Shown: positions 1-8,840 of the stretch, piece after piece
Layout of the letters: each line of letters opens with the position of its first letter
Position numbering within the stretch: the first letter of the stretch is position 1
Origin: Orlajensenia flava
GTDB lineage: Bacteria > Actinomycetota > Actinomycetes > Actinomycetales > Microbacteriaceae
Assembly (NCBI RefSeq): GCF_004801905.1
Contig: NZ_SSSN01000002.1
Location: 62,001-126,000, forward strand
Direction of reading: 5' to 3'
Length of the DNA: 64,000 nucleotides
Notes under the pieces: generated by a model
The model's database searches: none
What the model was told of the DNA's origin: nothing
The model's input: the letters and a program-made list of their open reading frames with translations, nothing else
Translations under genes and position numbers: made by a program

Positions 1-1
1 C

Positions 2-1099
2 GACGTCGACATCGTGCTGACCACCTACGCCATCCTGCGCATCGACAGCGACCGGTTCTCCGCTCTCGAGTGGGGCGGCCTGGTGCTCGACGAGGCCCAG
101 TTCGTCAAGAACGCGGCGTCGAAGGCGCATCGAGCCGCCCGCGACATCCGGGCCCCGTTCCGCCTCGCGGTCACCGGGACGCCCATGGAGAACAACCTGC
201 TCGAGCTCTGGGCGCTGTTCCAGATCGTCGCTCCGGGGTTGTTCCCCTCGCGACGGGCGTTTTCGGAGAAGTTCCAGCGCCCGATCGAGACCGATCGCAA
301 CACCGAGCGGCTGGCGCGGCTGCGTCGCCGCATCCGTCCCCTCATGCTGCGGCGCTCGAAGGAGCAGGTCGCGCCCGAGTTGCCGCCCAAGCAGGAGCAG
401 GTCGTGACGGTGCCGCTCGATCCGAGGCACCGTCGCCTCTACGACACCTTCCTGCAACGCGAACGTCAGAAGCTGCTGGGGCTCATCGACGACCTCGATC
501 GCAACCGCTTCATCGTCTTCCGCTCGCTGACCCTGCTGCGGATGCTCAGCCTGGACGCCGCCCTCATCGACGACGAGGCCTACGCCGGAATACCGTCGGC
601 CAAGCTGGATGCGTTGTTCGAGCACCTCGACGACGTTCTCGCCGAAGGGCACCGCACCCTCGTGTTCAGCCAGTTCACGTCGTTCCTGAAACGTGCGGCC
701 GACCGTCTGGACGCCGCGGGCATTCCCTACGCCTACCTCGACGGATCGACCCGCCGCCGCCCGGAGGTCATCCGCCGATTCCGGGAGGGTGACGCGCCCG
801 TGTTCCTCATCAGCCTCAAGGCGGGTGGCTTCGGCCTCAACCTCACCGAGGCGGACTATGTGTTCCTGCTCGATCCGTGGTGGAATCCGGCGAGCGAGGC
901 TCAGGCCGTCGATCGGGCCCATCGCATCGGCCAGGATCGCACCGTCATGGTCTATCGACTGGTTGCGGAGGGGACCATCGAGGAGAAGGTCATGGCGCTC
1001 AAGGAGCGCAAGGCCGAGCTGACGTCCTCGGTGCTCGACGACGAGGCTCTGTTCAGCGAGGCGCTGACCGCGGATGACATCCGCAGCCTGCTCGAGTGA
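2..1099 (+). CDS. SNF2-family DEAD/DEAH helicase, C-terminal part (5' truncated)
   Basis: The gene runs in from the left edge; about 365 codons of the ATPase core are visible. Superfamily 2 Swi2/Snf2 motifs appear in order: LTTYAILR (motif Ib), DEAQ with FVKN (motif II), TGTPMENN (motif III), then the helicase C lobe with LVFSQFTSF, LDGSTRRRPEVIRRF, SLKAGGFGLNL and DPWWNPASEAQAVDRAHRIG (motif VI). It ends with the basic tail usual for bacterial RapA/HepA-like proteins. Members are DNA-dependent ATPases that remodel protein-DNA or RNA polymerase complexes; the exact role here is unknown. Only 3 bp separate it from the convergent DUF427 gene. Confidence 0.93.
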   Translation, partial: DVDIVLTTYAILRIDSDRFSALEWGGLVLDEAQFVKNAASKAHRAARDIRAPFRLAVTGTPMENNLLELWALFQIVAPGLFPSRRAFSEKFQRPIETDRNTERLARLRRRIRPLMLRRSKEQVAPELPPKQEQVVTVPLDPRHRRLYDTFLQRERQKLLGLIDDLDRNRFIVFRSLTLLRMLSLDAALIDDEAYAGIPSAKLDALFEHLDDVLAEGHRTLVFSQFTSFLKRAADRLDAAGIPYAYLDGSTRRRPEVIRRFREGDAPVFLISLKAGGFGLNLTEADYVFLLDPWWNPASEAQAVDRAHRIGQDRTVMVYRLVAEGTIEEKVMALKERKAELTSSVLDDEALFSEALTADDIRSLLE

Positions 1100-1102
1100 G
1101 GC

Positions 1103-1609
1103 TCACCAACCGAGCGTGCCCGGGTCGCCCTTGAACGGACCGACGATCGCCGCCGTGATCCAGCCGCCGTAGAAGCCGCCCGGCTGCGGCGTGACGCGCT
1201 CGCCATCGATCGTGCAGGCATCCATCGGTCCCGCGTAGACGGCCACGCGATCGACGAGCAACTCGTAGCCGGGGGAGGGATGCGGGTAGTTCCACGCCGC
1301 CGCGTCCGCCACGCGACGGGTCGGACCCTCACCGCCGGCGACGCTGAGGTAGCGCGCGGCACCCTTGAACTCGCAGAACGAGGACCCGGCTGCGCGGCTG
1401 AGCGCGCCATCGGTGAAGTCCGCGATGGGCAGGTAGTACACCGGCGGATGGCTGGTCTCGAGCACGCGCACGACGTCACGGGTGTCGAGAACGCGCTGAC
1501 CGCCGAGGTCGATGCTGACGCGGGCGTCGACGCGTTCGATGCGCGGCGGTCGCGGGTAGTCCCAGACCGACTCCTGGCCCGCCCCCGGCTCGATGCGGCG
1601 CGGCTTCAT
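1103..1609 (-). CDS. DUF427 domain protein
   Basis: 168 residues, start ATG at 1609. Recognisable DUF427 features are WDYPRPPRI near residue 20, SSFCEFKGAARYL in the middle and AAWNYPHPSPGYELL followed by VDRVAVYAGPMDAC. The fold is a small beta-rich domain whose biochemical role is not established. The start overlaps the stop of the upstream AlaX-like gene by ATGA, so the pair is probably translationally coupled. The open frame extends further upstream (to 1720) but that stretch is antisense-like, Arg/His-rich and lies inside the neighbouring gene. Confidence 0.88.
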   Translation of the reverse strand: MKPRRIEPGAGQESVWDYPRPPRIERVDARVSIDLGGQRVLDTRDVVRVLETSHPPVYYLPIADFTDGALSRAAGSSFCEFKGAARYLSVAGGEGPTRRVADAAAWNYPHPSPGYELLVDRVAVYAGPMDACTIDGERVTPQPGGFYGGWITAAIVGPFKGDPGTLGW

Positions 1610-2472
1610 CGCGCATCCGTCGTCATGGTGAGCGTCGGCGTGCCGGCGTCGTCGCTCAGGTCGAGCGACACATCGAGAGTGCCGAGTTCCGCGAGTGAGG
1701 TGACGTGGGTTCCTCCGCACGCGATGCGGACGGATGCCTCGGGCAGCTCGCAGACCCAGTACCGGCGATCCGTGAGGCCGGGGCCGTCGCGATCGACATG
1801 TACCGGAGCTGCGGTCGCCAGCCAGCCCGCGAGGGTGGCCTCGATGGCATCGACGATCGCGGGCAGGTCGTCGGCCAGACCGTCGGTGGAGAAGCCCTTT
1901 CGACGCAGCGATTTGTTGAGCCGGAACACGTCGGTCGACCCGTCCTCACGGATGGTCGAGCGCTCGATCGCCGCCGCGTCGAAGTCGGGCTGGCCGAGGC
2001 CGTCCTCGCGCACCTCCTTACTCCAGCGGTCGGCCATCGCCCGGTTGAGGGCGAGCGAGGCCAAATGGCAGGCGGTGTGCCCGGTCGACAATGCGCGACG
2101 GAGTTCGCCGTCGACCTCCACGGTCACGGACTCGCCGTCGGGGATGGCCGTATCGGTCAGGTGGACGACGACGAAGGCCCATCCGTCGGTCCCGGGACGC
2201 TGGGGGATGTCGCTCCCGATGAACAGTGCTGATCCGTCGGTCGCCGACAGGATCGCGTCGCTCACCTCGACGACATCCCCGTTCGCCCGTCGCAGCGCCG
2301 CCCGATCGGCGGCCTGGTCGGGCCAGCCGATGTCGACAGGGTGGCAGCTGGTCTCGTCGAGGATGATGGCCCAGCGACCGTCCGAGGTCTGCTCGGAGTG
2401 CAGCACGGTGGCGGTGTTGCTGAGATCACCGTCGGAGTAGCTCACGATGGTGTCGGTGGTGGGGAGTGTCAT
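1606..2472 (-). CDS. AlaX-like metal-dependent tRNA-editing hydrolase
   Basis: 288 residues. The HxxxH zinc-binding motif is seen as GHTACHLASL (about residue 131), and the distal CxxxH as ACGGTHVTSL near residue 255; together they are diagnostic of the alanyl/threonyl-tRNA synthetase SAD domain. Free-standing AlaX proteins hydrolyse mischarged Ser-tRNA(Ala) or Gly-tRNA(Ala). The N-terminal 100 residues form the beta-barrel typical of AlaX-M/L. ATG at 2472 is preceded by CAGAAT and six bases, fitting a leaderless start. It heads a two-gene unit with DUF427. Confidence 0.85.
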   Translation of the reverse strand: MTLPTTDTIVSYSDGDLSNTATVLHSEQTSDGRWAIILDETSCHPVDIGWPDQAADRAALRRANGDVVEVSDAILSATDGSALFIGSDIPQRPGTDGWAFVVVHLTDTAIPDGESVTVEVDGELRRALSTGHTACHLASLALNRAMADRWSKEVREDGLGQPDFDAAAIERSTIREDGSTDVFRLNKSLRRKGFSTDGLADDLPAIVDAIEATLAGWLATAAPVHVDRDGPGLTDRRYWVCELPEASVRIACGGTHVTSLAELGTLDVSLDLSDDAGTPTLTMTTDAR

Positions 2473-2527
2473 GCTTCCATTCTGCGGGGCGGCGGCGGCC
2501 GATCGCCGCCGGCGCCCGTGCAGCGGA

Positions 2528-2920
2528 TCAGTCGTCCGGGCCGGAGAGCACCGAGAGGATGTTGCCGGACGGGTCGGTGAACCACGCGATGTCGGGGCCC
2601 CCGCCGCTGCCAGCGGGCGGACGTGCGACCCCGTGCTCGTCCTGTCCGAAGCCCTCGTAGTGGATCATCTCGACACCCTTTCCCTCGAGTTCACCGACGG
2701 CGGCGTCGATGTCGTGCACGGGGAAGTTGAGCACCGTGTAGTTGGCAGCCACATGGTCGGGCTTCCCGTACACGAAGATTTTCTTGCCGCCGCCGATGTC
2801 GAGGGTGAGGTTGCCCATCTCATCGCCGACCGTGACACCCAGCACATCGGAGTAGAACGTCCGGGCTGCGTCGAGGTCTTTCACGGCGAGCCCACTGAAG
2901 ATTCCATCTGAACTGATCAT
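2528..2920 (-). CDS. VOC-family (glyoxalase/bleomycin resistance-like) protein
   Basis: 130 residues with two beta-alpha-beta-beta-beta modules: the first starts GLAVKDLDAARTFYSDVLGV and the second NFPVHDIDAAVGELEGKGV, ending in the typical WFTDPSGNILSVL. VOC enzymes bind a divalent metal, but the usual His/Glu ligands are not all obvious, so the activity (lyase, dioxygenase or binding protein) cannot be assigned. It is a single gene between the AlaX unit and the ThrE-like exporter. Confidence 0.85.
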   Translation of the reverse strand: MISSDGIFSGLAVKDLDAARTFYSDVLGVTVGDEMGNLTLDIGGGKKIFVYGKPDHVAANYTVLNFPVHDIDAAVGELEGKGVEMIHYEGFGQDEHGVARPPAGSGGGPDIAWFTDPSGNILSVLSGPDD

Positions 2921-2969
2921 GTGCCCAGTCGACCATTCGCCGTCCGGACTGGCAAGGGCTTGCGAGCGA

Positions 2970-4322
2970 TCAGACTTTCTCGCTGCGCCCTCGGCCGAGG
3001 CGCACCGGAACGGCGAGCAGCGGAACGACGAATCGCTGCTGAAGCTTGCGCGCCGGGCCGAGGGTCATCTGCACGAGGTACTGGCCGAGGATGGCGCCGG
3101 CGGCGAGCGCGGCGGCGATGGCGGCGGCACTCAGCAGCGAGAGCAGCCCGGCGATGTCGGAGTCTGCCACTTGCAGCAGCCCGGTGAAGAGGATGAGGCC
3201 GGGCACGAGGGGCACCAGCGCGGCGACGACGGCGACCAGCGGGGGGATGCGGACGATCTGCACGACGATCGCCGCCAGCAGGCCCGCGACCACCGCGGCT
3301 GCTGCCGACGCGAACACGATGCCGACGCCCGCTCCCACCGAGAGCGCGTACACCGCCTCGGCGACGGCACCGAGGAGGGCGACGGCCCAGAAGGCGCGCG
3401 CGGGGATCTGCGACGCGAGCGCGAAGCCGATGACGATGACGACGGATGCCGCGAGCTGCGTGGGCAGCGTGCTGATCGAGCCCGACGACGCGGGATCGAT
3501 GTGCAGCACGAGCCCGAAGCGCCCGAGGAGCAGCGTGCTGCCGAGCACCCCGGCCACCAGCCCGGCGGTGATGACGATCGCCTCGACGAGACGGGCGGTG
3601 CCGGTCACGTAGAAGCCGGCGAGCGTGTCGTGAACCGCTCCGAACGTCGTGACGCCGGCCAGCAGCATGATGATCGTGGCGACCACCACGAGCGAGGCGT
3701 TCACGCCGGGATCGATCAGTCGAACGACCGCCGCCACGATCGGCCCGATCAGGCCGCCGGCGAAGCTCTGGTAGAACACGGGCACCCGGCGCTTGGCCAG
3801 CGCACTCGAGACGAGGTCGACGAGCAGGGTGGCCACGAAGGAGGCGATGGCCACGATGAGTCCGCCGCCGAGGAGGAACGCGGCGCCGGCTCCCACCAGG
3901 CTCCATCCGGCGCTTCGCAGCCAGCGCGGGTAGATCGGCGGAGCCGTCACGATGGACGCGACCAGCCGCCGGGCCTGCCGCAGGTTCGGCGGGTCGTCGA
4001 TCATGCGGGTGATGAGGTTGCTCGCGCGGGTGAGTTTGGCATAGTCGAGCACGCGGTACTTCACGTTGCGGCTGCGGCTGACCGTCTCGAACGTCGCCGG
4101 GTTCTCCCACGTGAGCGTGATGAGCGAGTAGGTGACGTCGGCGTCGACCCCGCGCAGCCCGTAGGCCCGGGTGACGGCCTGCATGGCCGCCACGGTGTCC
4201 TCGGCGCCGGCGCCGTTGGCGAAGAGCACCTGGGAGATGCGGATGGTGATGTCGAGCACCGAGCGGATGTGGTCGACGGCGTCGCTCGGGGACATGCCCG
4301 CCGTCGGATTCACCACTGCCAT
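2970..4322 (-). CDS. Threonine/serine exporter family (ThrE-like) membrane protein
   Basis: 450 residues. The cytoplasmic N-terminal half (residues 15-140) matches the DUF1212/ThrE N domain, with DYAKLTRASNLITRMIDDPP. It is followed by about ten hydrophobic segments covering residues 150-425, the last resembling the small ThrE_2 domain. In Corynebacterium ThrE exports L-threonine and L-serine by proton antiport; substrate here is inferred. ATG 4322 is chosen because TACCCT lies six bases upstream and the reading frame farther up is antisense to the next gene. The tail is basic (RLGRGRSEKV). Confidence 0.88.
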   Translation of the reverse strand: MAVVNPTAGMSPSDAVDHIRSVLDITIRISQVLFANGAGAEDTVAAMQAVTRAYGLRGVDADVTYSLITLTWENPATFETVSRSRNVKYRVLDYAKLTRASNLITRMIDDPPNLRQARRLVASIVTAPPIYPRWLRSAGWSLVGAGAAFLLGGGLIVAIASFVATLLVDLVSSALAKRRVPVFYQSFAGGLIGPIVAAVVRLIDPGVNASLVVVATIIMLLAGVTTFGAVHDTLAGFYVTGTARLVEAIVITAGLVAGVLGSTLLLGRFGLVLHIDPASSGSISTLPTQLAASVVIVIGFALASQIPARAFWAVALLGAVAEAVYALSVGAGVGIVFASAAAAVVAGLLAAIVVQIVRIPPLVAVVAALVPLVPGLILFTGLLQVADSDIAGLLSLLSAAAIAAALAAGAILGQYLVQMTLGPARKLQQRFVVPLLAVPVRLGRGRSEKV

Positions 4323-4328
4323 GGATCG

Positions 4329-4334
4329 AGGGTA
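4329..4334 (-). promoter_or_regulatory. -10 element for the ThrE-like gene
   Basis: TACCCT on the minus strand ends six bases before ATG 4322 and there is no Shine-Dalgarno motif, so a leaderless transcript is likely. No convincing -35 is visible. Confidence 0.4.
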
Positions 4335-4357
4335 TCCGTCGGCGGAGGTCGGCTCGT

Positions 4358-5557
4358 TCAGTTCGCCGCGGCCTGCTTCGCACGTACGGCGGCAGCACGG
4401 GAGCGGAGAACGGCCTTGAACCAGGGCGCGTCGGGCACGCGAGCGAGGATGGAGCCGACGATGACGGTGATGAGCACGTAGGCGGTGGCGAGCGGGGCCA
4501 GCAGGGGGATGCCGGCCGCCGTCACCGCGAGCCCGGCGATGACGATCGAGAACTCGCCGCGGGGGGTGAGCGCGAAGCCCGCACGCCACCGGCCGGGCAC
4601 GCCGATGCCGGCGCGTTTGGCGGAGAGGTACCCGGTGAGGACCTTCGTGCCGATCGTGACCACCGCGAGCACGATGGCCGGGACCAGCATGGAGAAGAGC
4701 TGGCTCGCGTCGGTGGAGAGGCCGAAGAACACGAAGAAGACGGCGGCGAACAGGTCGCGGAGGGGGGTGAGCAGCTCGCTGGCCTGCTCGGCTACGCGGC
4801 CGGAGAGTGCGATGCCGACAAGGAAGGCACCCACGGCGGCCGAGACGTTGACCTGGGCCGCGAGGCCAGCCACCAGCATGGTGAGTCCGAGCACGCCCAG
4901 CAGCAGCGGTTCGGGGTGGTCGGGGGAGAAGAACCGGGAGACGAACCCGCCGAACCGCAGGGCGATGAACAGGATGAGCGAGACGACGCCCACCGCTATC
5001 GCGACGGTGATCGCCCCCTGCAGCAGGCTCACGCCGACCACCACCGCCGACAGCACGGGGAGGTAGAACGCCATTGCGAGGTCCTCGATGACGAGGATGG
5101 CCAGGATGGTCGGGGTCTCCCGGTTGCTGACGCGGCCGAGATCCCGGATCAGCTTGGCGATGACGCCCGACGACGAGACCCAGGTGATGCCGGCCAGGGC
5201 GACGGCACCCACGACGCCCCAGCCGAGGATCAGGGCGAACACGGCGCCCGGCACCGCGTTGAGGAGGAAGTCGAGCGCCCCCGCCCACTTCGATTGGCGC
5301 AGGTTGGTGAGCAACTCGGTCGCGGTGTACTCCAGGCCCAGCAGCGCCAGCAGCAGGATCACGCCGATCTCGCTGCCGACGGAGAAGAAGTCCGCACTGG
5401 CATCCAACGGGATCAGCCCGCCCTCACCGAACACGAGGCCGAGGATGAGGTAGAGCGGGATGGGTGAGAAGCCGAACCGGGCCGCGATGCGCCCGAGGAT
5501 GCTCATGCCGAGCAGCAGCGCGCCGACTTCGATGAGGATCAGCGTGTTCTCATGCAT
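4358..5557 (-). CDS. CPA2 cation:proton antiporter, membrane subunit
   Basis: 399 residues with about 12 transmembrane segments and no attached RCK domain. CPA2/KefB-type signatures include FGFSPIPLYLILGLVFGEGG (residues 30-49), the LLLALLGLEYTATEL helix, the ion-binding region VNVSAAVGAFLVGIALSG and TPRGEFSIVIAGLA. It likely exchanges K+ or Na+ for H+. The next upstream gene (13 bp away) encodes the regulatory RCK_C subunit, an arrangement like KhtT/KhtU of Bacillus. Start ATG 5557 chosen as first in-frame codon after that gene. Confidence 0.92.
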   Translation of the reverse strand: MHENTLILIEVGALLLGMSILGRIAARFGFSPIPLYLILGLVFGEGGLIPLDASADFFSVGSEIGVILLLALLGLEYTATELLTNLRQSKWAGALDFLLNAVPGAVFALILGWGVVGAVALAGITWVSSSGVIAKLIRDLGRVSNRETPTILAILVIEDLAMAFYLPVLSAVVVGVSLLQGAITVAIAVGVVSLILFIALRFGGFVSRFFSPDHPEPLLLGVLGLTMLVAGLAAQVNVSAAVGAFLVGIALSGRVAEQASELLTPLRDLFAAVFFVFFGLSTDASQLFSMLVPAIVLAVVTIGTKVLTGYLSAKRAGIGVPGRWRAGFALTPRGEFSIVIAGLAVTAAGIPLLAPLATAYVLITVIVGSILARVPDAPWFKAVLRSRAAAVRAKQAAAN

Positions 5558-5570
5558 CGGCGCCGCCGGA

Positions 5571-6065
5571 TCAGTCGGGGCCGTTGGCGATCAGTCGACC
5601 CGCCGCGTCCAGTCCCTCGCGAGTGCCGACGGCGACGATGACGTCGCCCGGACGGAGGATCTCAGTGGGGGTCGGTGATGCAATCACCTTCTTGTCACGC
5701 GTGATGGCCACGATCGACACGTGCGTGCGGGTGCGCGTCTTGGTGTCGCCGAGAGGGCGGTTGACGAAGGGGGAACCCGGCGGGATCTCGAGCCGGTCGG
5801 TGTAGAGGCCCTCGACGTCGTCGCTCAGGCGGGTGAGCCTGCTGATGGAGATCGACGTGCCGAGCAGATCGGCGATGGCCTCAGCCTCGTCCTCGGTGAT
5901 GGGGATCGAGTCGCGACAGGCGTCGGGGTCGTCGACGTCGAAGATGCCGAGATTGCGCTCGCCGTCGCGGTACGACACGATGCTGAGTCGTCTCCCGCTC
6001 TCGGTGACGAGGTCGTTGCGCGTGCCGATGCCCGGCAGGTCGACCTTCTCGATACGAATTCCCAC
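5571..6065 (-). CDS. Antiporter regulatory subunit with RCK_C (TrkA-C) domain
   Basis: 164 residues, KhtT-like. An N-terminal alpha/beta region (1-75) precedes an RCK_C domain (about 85-160) with PPGSPFVNRPLGD and LRPGDVIVAVGTREGLDAAG. RCK_C domains bind nucleotides or ions and gate potassium transport; here the partner is the CPA2 antiporter whose start lies 13 bp downstream. The GTG start is preceded by TAGGGT seven bases upstream. Confidence 0.88.
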   Translation of the reverse strand: MGIRIEKVDLPGIGTRNDLVTESGRRLSIVSYRDGERNLGIFDVDDPDACRDSIPITEDEAEAIADLLGTSISISRLTRLSDDVEGLYTDRLEIPPGSPFVNRPLGDTKTRTRTHVSIVAITRDKKVIASPTPTEILRPGDVIVAVGTREGLDAAGRLIANGPD

Positions 6066-6072
6066 GGAGTAG

Positions 6073-6078
6073 ACCCTA
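6073..6078 (-). promoter_or_regulatory. -10 element for the antiporter operon
   Basis: TAGGGT (minus strand) sits seven bases before the GTG start at 6065, without a ribosome binding site; probable leaderless promoter of the two-gene antiporter operon. Confidence 0.4.
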
Positions 6079-6121
6079 CCCCTGCTGCAGAGAGCATCCG
6101 TGCGGGCTGGCCGGGCGACGC

Positions 6122-7276
6122 TCAGGCGATCGGACCCAACCAGGCGTTGGCCACGGTGCTGTGCGCGGACTCGGCATCCGAGGGATGGAAGATGCCCGCC
6201 AGCACGTCGCGATAAAGGCGACCGAGCTCACTCCCGGCGAAGTAGCTGCTTCCACCCGAGACGCGGATGGCCTGATCCACGACGTGGCGGGCGTTCTCGG
6301 TGGCGCGGATCTTGAGCCCGACGAGCTTCGGGAACCACTGGGCGCCGTGATCCGCCTTCTCGTCGACGTCGCGAGCGAGCGCCACCAGCTGCGGGCCGAT
6401 ACCGTCCTGCGCGATCGCCGCATCCGCGATGCGCCAACGGATGTCGGGGTCCTGGGCGAGGGATCTCCCGTCGTTCTTCATCGACGTGCGGCGATGCGCG
6501 GCCTCGACGGCCAGTTCGAGCGCGCGCCGGCCGATACCCGTGTAGACGGCCGCCAGGAGGACCTCGAAGTTGGCGAAGATGGCGAAGATGAGCGGATCGG
6601 GGTTCGGCCCCGGCTCCAGTCGGCGGATGATGCGATCGGGGCGGGAGTACGCCCCGCTCAGCACCGTGGTCTGGCTCTGGGACGCCCGCATGCCCAGCGT
6701 GTCCCAGTCGTCCTTCCACGACACGTCCGGGTCGTCACGATCGATGAAGCCGTACACGATCCGGGGCGCGTCGTCCGACGTGGTGTCGAGGCCCATCGTG
6801 CCGAGGCGAGTCCACGCGGGGGAGAGGGAGGTGAAGATCTTGGTGCCGGTGAACCGGTAGCCGCCGTCGGCCTGCGGTGCGGCATCCGTTCGCGATCCGA
6901 ACAGCACCAGGTCGTTGCCGCCCTCGCTCACGCCGAAACCGAAGATCTCGCCGGCGCCGGCCTCGCGCAGCAGGAACTCGAGCGAGTCGTCGCCGCGATC
7001 CAGGAGGACCTTGGCCACACCTGTCCAGACGAGATGCATGTTGACGGCGAGGGCGGTGGCGGGCGCTGCCGAGCCCAGCCGCACCTGCTCGGCCACCACC
7101 CGCTCGAGGCTGAGGCCGAGGCCGCCGAGACGAGTCGGCACGAGAGCGCGGAGGTAGCCGACGGCGACCAGCTCGTCGAGGTCCTCGGTGAAGAAGGCGT
7201 TGTCATGGTCGTAGTCGGCAGCCCGTGAGCGGATGCGCTCGAGCAGGGAGTCGTCGAGGAGGGAGGGTGTGCTCAC
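6122..7276 (-). CDS. Acyl-CoA dehydrogenase-family flavoprotein
   Basis: 384 residues. N-terminal helical domain (15-120), central beta domain with FGFGVSEGG and FTGTKIFTSLSP, and C-terminal four-helix domain ending with GSELGRLYRDVLAG. This is the layout of acyl-CoA dehydrogenases and the related DszC-type flavin monooxygenases. The usual catalytic glutamate of short-chain dehydrogenases is not evident at the expected place, so substrate and even reaction class are open. Start is GTG 7276 with TAGCCT six bases upstream. Confidence 0.85.
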   Translation of the reverse strand: MSTPSLLDDSLLERIRSRAADYDHDNAFFTEDLDELVAVGYLRALVPTRLGGLGLSLERVVAEQVRLGSAAPATALAVNMHLVWTGVAKVLLDRGDDSLEFLLREAGAGEIFGFGVSEGGNDLVLFGSRTDAAPQADGGYRFTGTKIFTSLSPAWTRLGTMGLDTTSDDAPRIVYGFIDRDDPDVSWKDDWDTLGMRASQSQTTVLSGAYSRPDRIIRRLEPGPNPDPLIFAIFANFEVLLAAVYTGIGRRALELAVEAAHRRTSMKNDGRSLAQDPDIRWRIADAAIAQDGIGPQLVALARDVDEKADHGAQWFPKLVGLKIRATENARHVVDQAIRVSGGSSYFAGSELGRLYRDVLAGIFHPSDAESAHSTVANAWLGPIA

Positions 7277-7282
7277 CCCCTC

Positions 7283-7288
7283 AGGCTA
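7283..7288 (-). promoter_or_regulatory. -10 element for the acyl-CoA dehydrogenase-like gene
   Basis: TAGCCT lies six bases upstream of GTG 7276; no leader or Shine-Dalgarno. It overlaps the end of the DUF4349 gene (stop at 7286). Confidence 0.35.
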
Positions 7289-8161
7289 CGCCGGGGTGTC
7301 CTCCGCACCGGCGCGTCGGGGCCGTCGGGCCCAGCGGATGACGAGGAGCACGATCGCCGCGACGACCCCCGCGGCGAGAAGCCACGGCAGCACCGCTCCG
7401 GCTACCACCAGTGCTGCAGCGATGAACGCGCCGAGCGCGGCCCAACCCGCCAGGACGCCTCCCCAGAAGGTGGTCGGTGCGCCCGGCAGCGCGACGGAAC
7501 CGGTGCCGAACTGGACGGTGAGGGTGGAGTAGTCGACCTGGTCGGCGAGGTAGTCGCGCTGGGTGGTCAGCGAGTCGAGATCGGCCTGGCGCTGGGAGAG
7601 GGCGTTCTCGATGTCGATGAGATCGGTCGTGTTCGTGGCCGAGCCCATCAGCTGCTCGAGACGCTTGACCGAGGTGTCCAGGGCGGTAATGCGCGCGTCG
7701 ACATCCTGCTTCTGCTGGGTGACGTCTGCGGCATCCGTCGAGAAGTTGCTCACCCGCCCGAGCTTGTCGAGGGAGGAGACCACCGCGTCGAACCGATCGG
7801 CAGGAATCCGCAGGACCACGGAGGCGCTCGCCGCCTGCTCGTCGGTGGCTGGCGACTCGGACCGCGAGTCGACCCGGCCTGAGGCGGCCACCACCAGCTG
7901 TGCGGCCTGACGTGCCGCGCCGATCGGGTCGTCACTGCTCACCGTCATCGATCCGGTCGTCACGACCACCCGCTGCTCCAGGGTGGTCGCGTCGCCCTTT
8001 GCCGTTCCGTCCGCGGCCGGGGCAGCCGCGCCGACGTCGCCCTGCTTCGTCTCGACCGCGGGGCCGTGAGAGGAGTTGCTTCCGGAGCCGGAGACGCTGC
8101 ATCCGGCCAGCAGGATGGCGGCGGCGAGAAGGAGGCTGGAGGCGGTGACGGCGCGCTTCAT
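7286..8161 (-). CDS. DUF4349 lipoprotein
   Basis: 291 residues. A signal peptide with lipobox LLAGC (Cys 21) is followed by a Ser/Asn/Gly linker. The DUF4349 region (about 65-225) contains VLRIPADRFDAVVSSL and a long coiled coil with TQQKQDVDARITALDTSVKR. Two hydrophobic segments (about 235-285) and a basic tail close the protein. The family is common in actinobacteria and has no defined function; topology suggests an envelope-attached extracellular coiled coil. ATG 8161 is chosen because the signal peptide begins there and TAGATT is seven bases upstream. Confidence 0.87.
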   Translation of the reverse strand: MKRAVTASSLLLAAAILLAGCSVSGSGSNSSHGPAVETKQGDVGAAAPAADGTAKGDATTLEQRVVVTTGSMTVSSDDPIGAARQAAQLVVAASGRVDSRSESPATDEQAASASVVLRIPADRFDAVVSSLDKLGRVSNFSTDAADVTQQKQDVDARITALDTSVKRLEQLMGSATNTTDLIDIENALSQRQADLDSLTTQRDYLADQVDYSTLTVQFGTGSVALPGAPTTFWGGVLAGWAALGAFIAAALVVAGAVLPWLLAAGVVAAIVLLVIRWARRPRRAGAEDTPA

Positions 8162-8168
8162 GGTCCAC

Positions 8169-8174
8169 AATCTA
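8169..8174 (-). promoter_or_regulatory. -10 element for the DUF4349 gene
   Basis: TAGATT, seven bases before ATG 8161, with no Shine-Dalgarno; leaderless start inferred. Confidence 0.4.
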
Positions 8175-8240
8175 GGGGCCGCACGCGGGCCGCGACGCCG
8201 TCGATGCCGGATCGTCACATCACGATCGGGCATCGACCAT

Positions 8241-8822
8241 TCAGTGCGGCAGCACGTTCGCGGCCGCCGCGATGTAGCCCTCACCGTCGAAGGACGCGAC
8301 GACGGCGCTCTGGATGATGAAGCCCTGGCACAGTCCGACGCAGGCGATCGCCACGGAGTCGACATCCGACGGATCATGGCCGGGGCGCGTCTCGTCGTAC
8401 CAGCGTTGGATGTACGTGCGGAAGGTCGTGCGGATGCGGGCCACGATCCGGTCGGCGAATCCTCGCAGGTTGTCGTCCACCGCTGCGGTCGCCCACAGCT
8501 GGGCGAGCAGACGCGGATCGAACTCCGCGGGCGTGCCGCGCAGGAAGATGGCGACCATGTCGGCGGGGGAGAGCACGCCGGCGCCGGCGATCTCCCGCTC
8601 GAAGTCCTCGACGCGGCGGCCGAGCATGCTCGTGACGGTGCGCCCGATCAGATCGGCCTTGTTGGCGAAGTTGCCGTAGATGGCGCCGGCGGAGAGCCCC
8701 GACTCCGCGATGATGTCCGCCATCGAGGTCGCCTCGAATCCCTTGATGGCGAATCGGCGCATGGCGGCCTGCACGATCTCGTCTCGTCGAGCGGTGCGGT
8801 GCTCTTCGCTGACCTTGGGCAT
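8241..8822 (-). CDS. TetR-family transcriptional regulator
   Basis: 193 residues. The N-terminal TetR helix-turn-helix is clear (residues 10-55: RRDEIVQAAMRRFAIKGFEA, TSMADIIAESGLSAGAIYGN). The remainder is the variable ligand-binding domain. It is divergent from a membrane protein gene; the 94-bp spacer holds two copies of a 16-bp inverted repeat, so it very likely represses both itself and that gene. ATG 8822 is preceded at six bases by TACAGT. Confidence 0.94.
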   Translation of the reverse strand: MPKVSEEHRTARRDEIVQAAMRRFAIKGFEATSMADIIAESGLSAGAIYGNFANKADLIGRTVTSMLGRRVEDFEREIAGAGVLSPADMVAIFLRGTPAEFDPRLLAQLWATAAVDDNLRGFADRIVARIRTTFRTYIQRWYDETRPGHDPSDVDSVAIACVGLCQGFIIQSAVVASFDGEGYIAAAANVLPH

Positions 8823-8828
8823 GCTGCC

Positions 8829-8834
8829 ACTGTA
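8829..8834 (-). promoter_or_regulatory. -10 element for the tetR gene
   Basis: TACAGT on the minus strand, six bases from ATG 8822. The operator at 8841-8856 lies just upstream, in the spacer/-35 zone, where bound repressor would block polymerase. Confidence 0.45.
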
Positions 8835-8840
8835 ACAAAA

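Noticed and set aside
2925..2952. Terminator hairpin CCAGTC / GACTGG after the ThrE-like gene
   Set aside because: Six-bp stem with a 16-base loop and no U-tract; too weak to call.
2919..4481. Long plus-strand open frame of 520 codons across the ThrE-like gene
   Set aside because: It is the antisense of the ThrE-like and antiporter genes, rich in Arg, Asp, His and Gly with no membrane or domain character, a normal effect of high GC.
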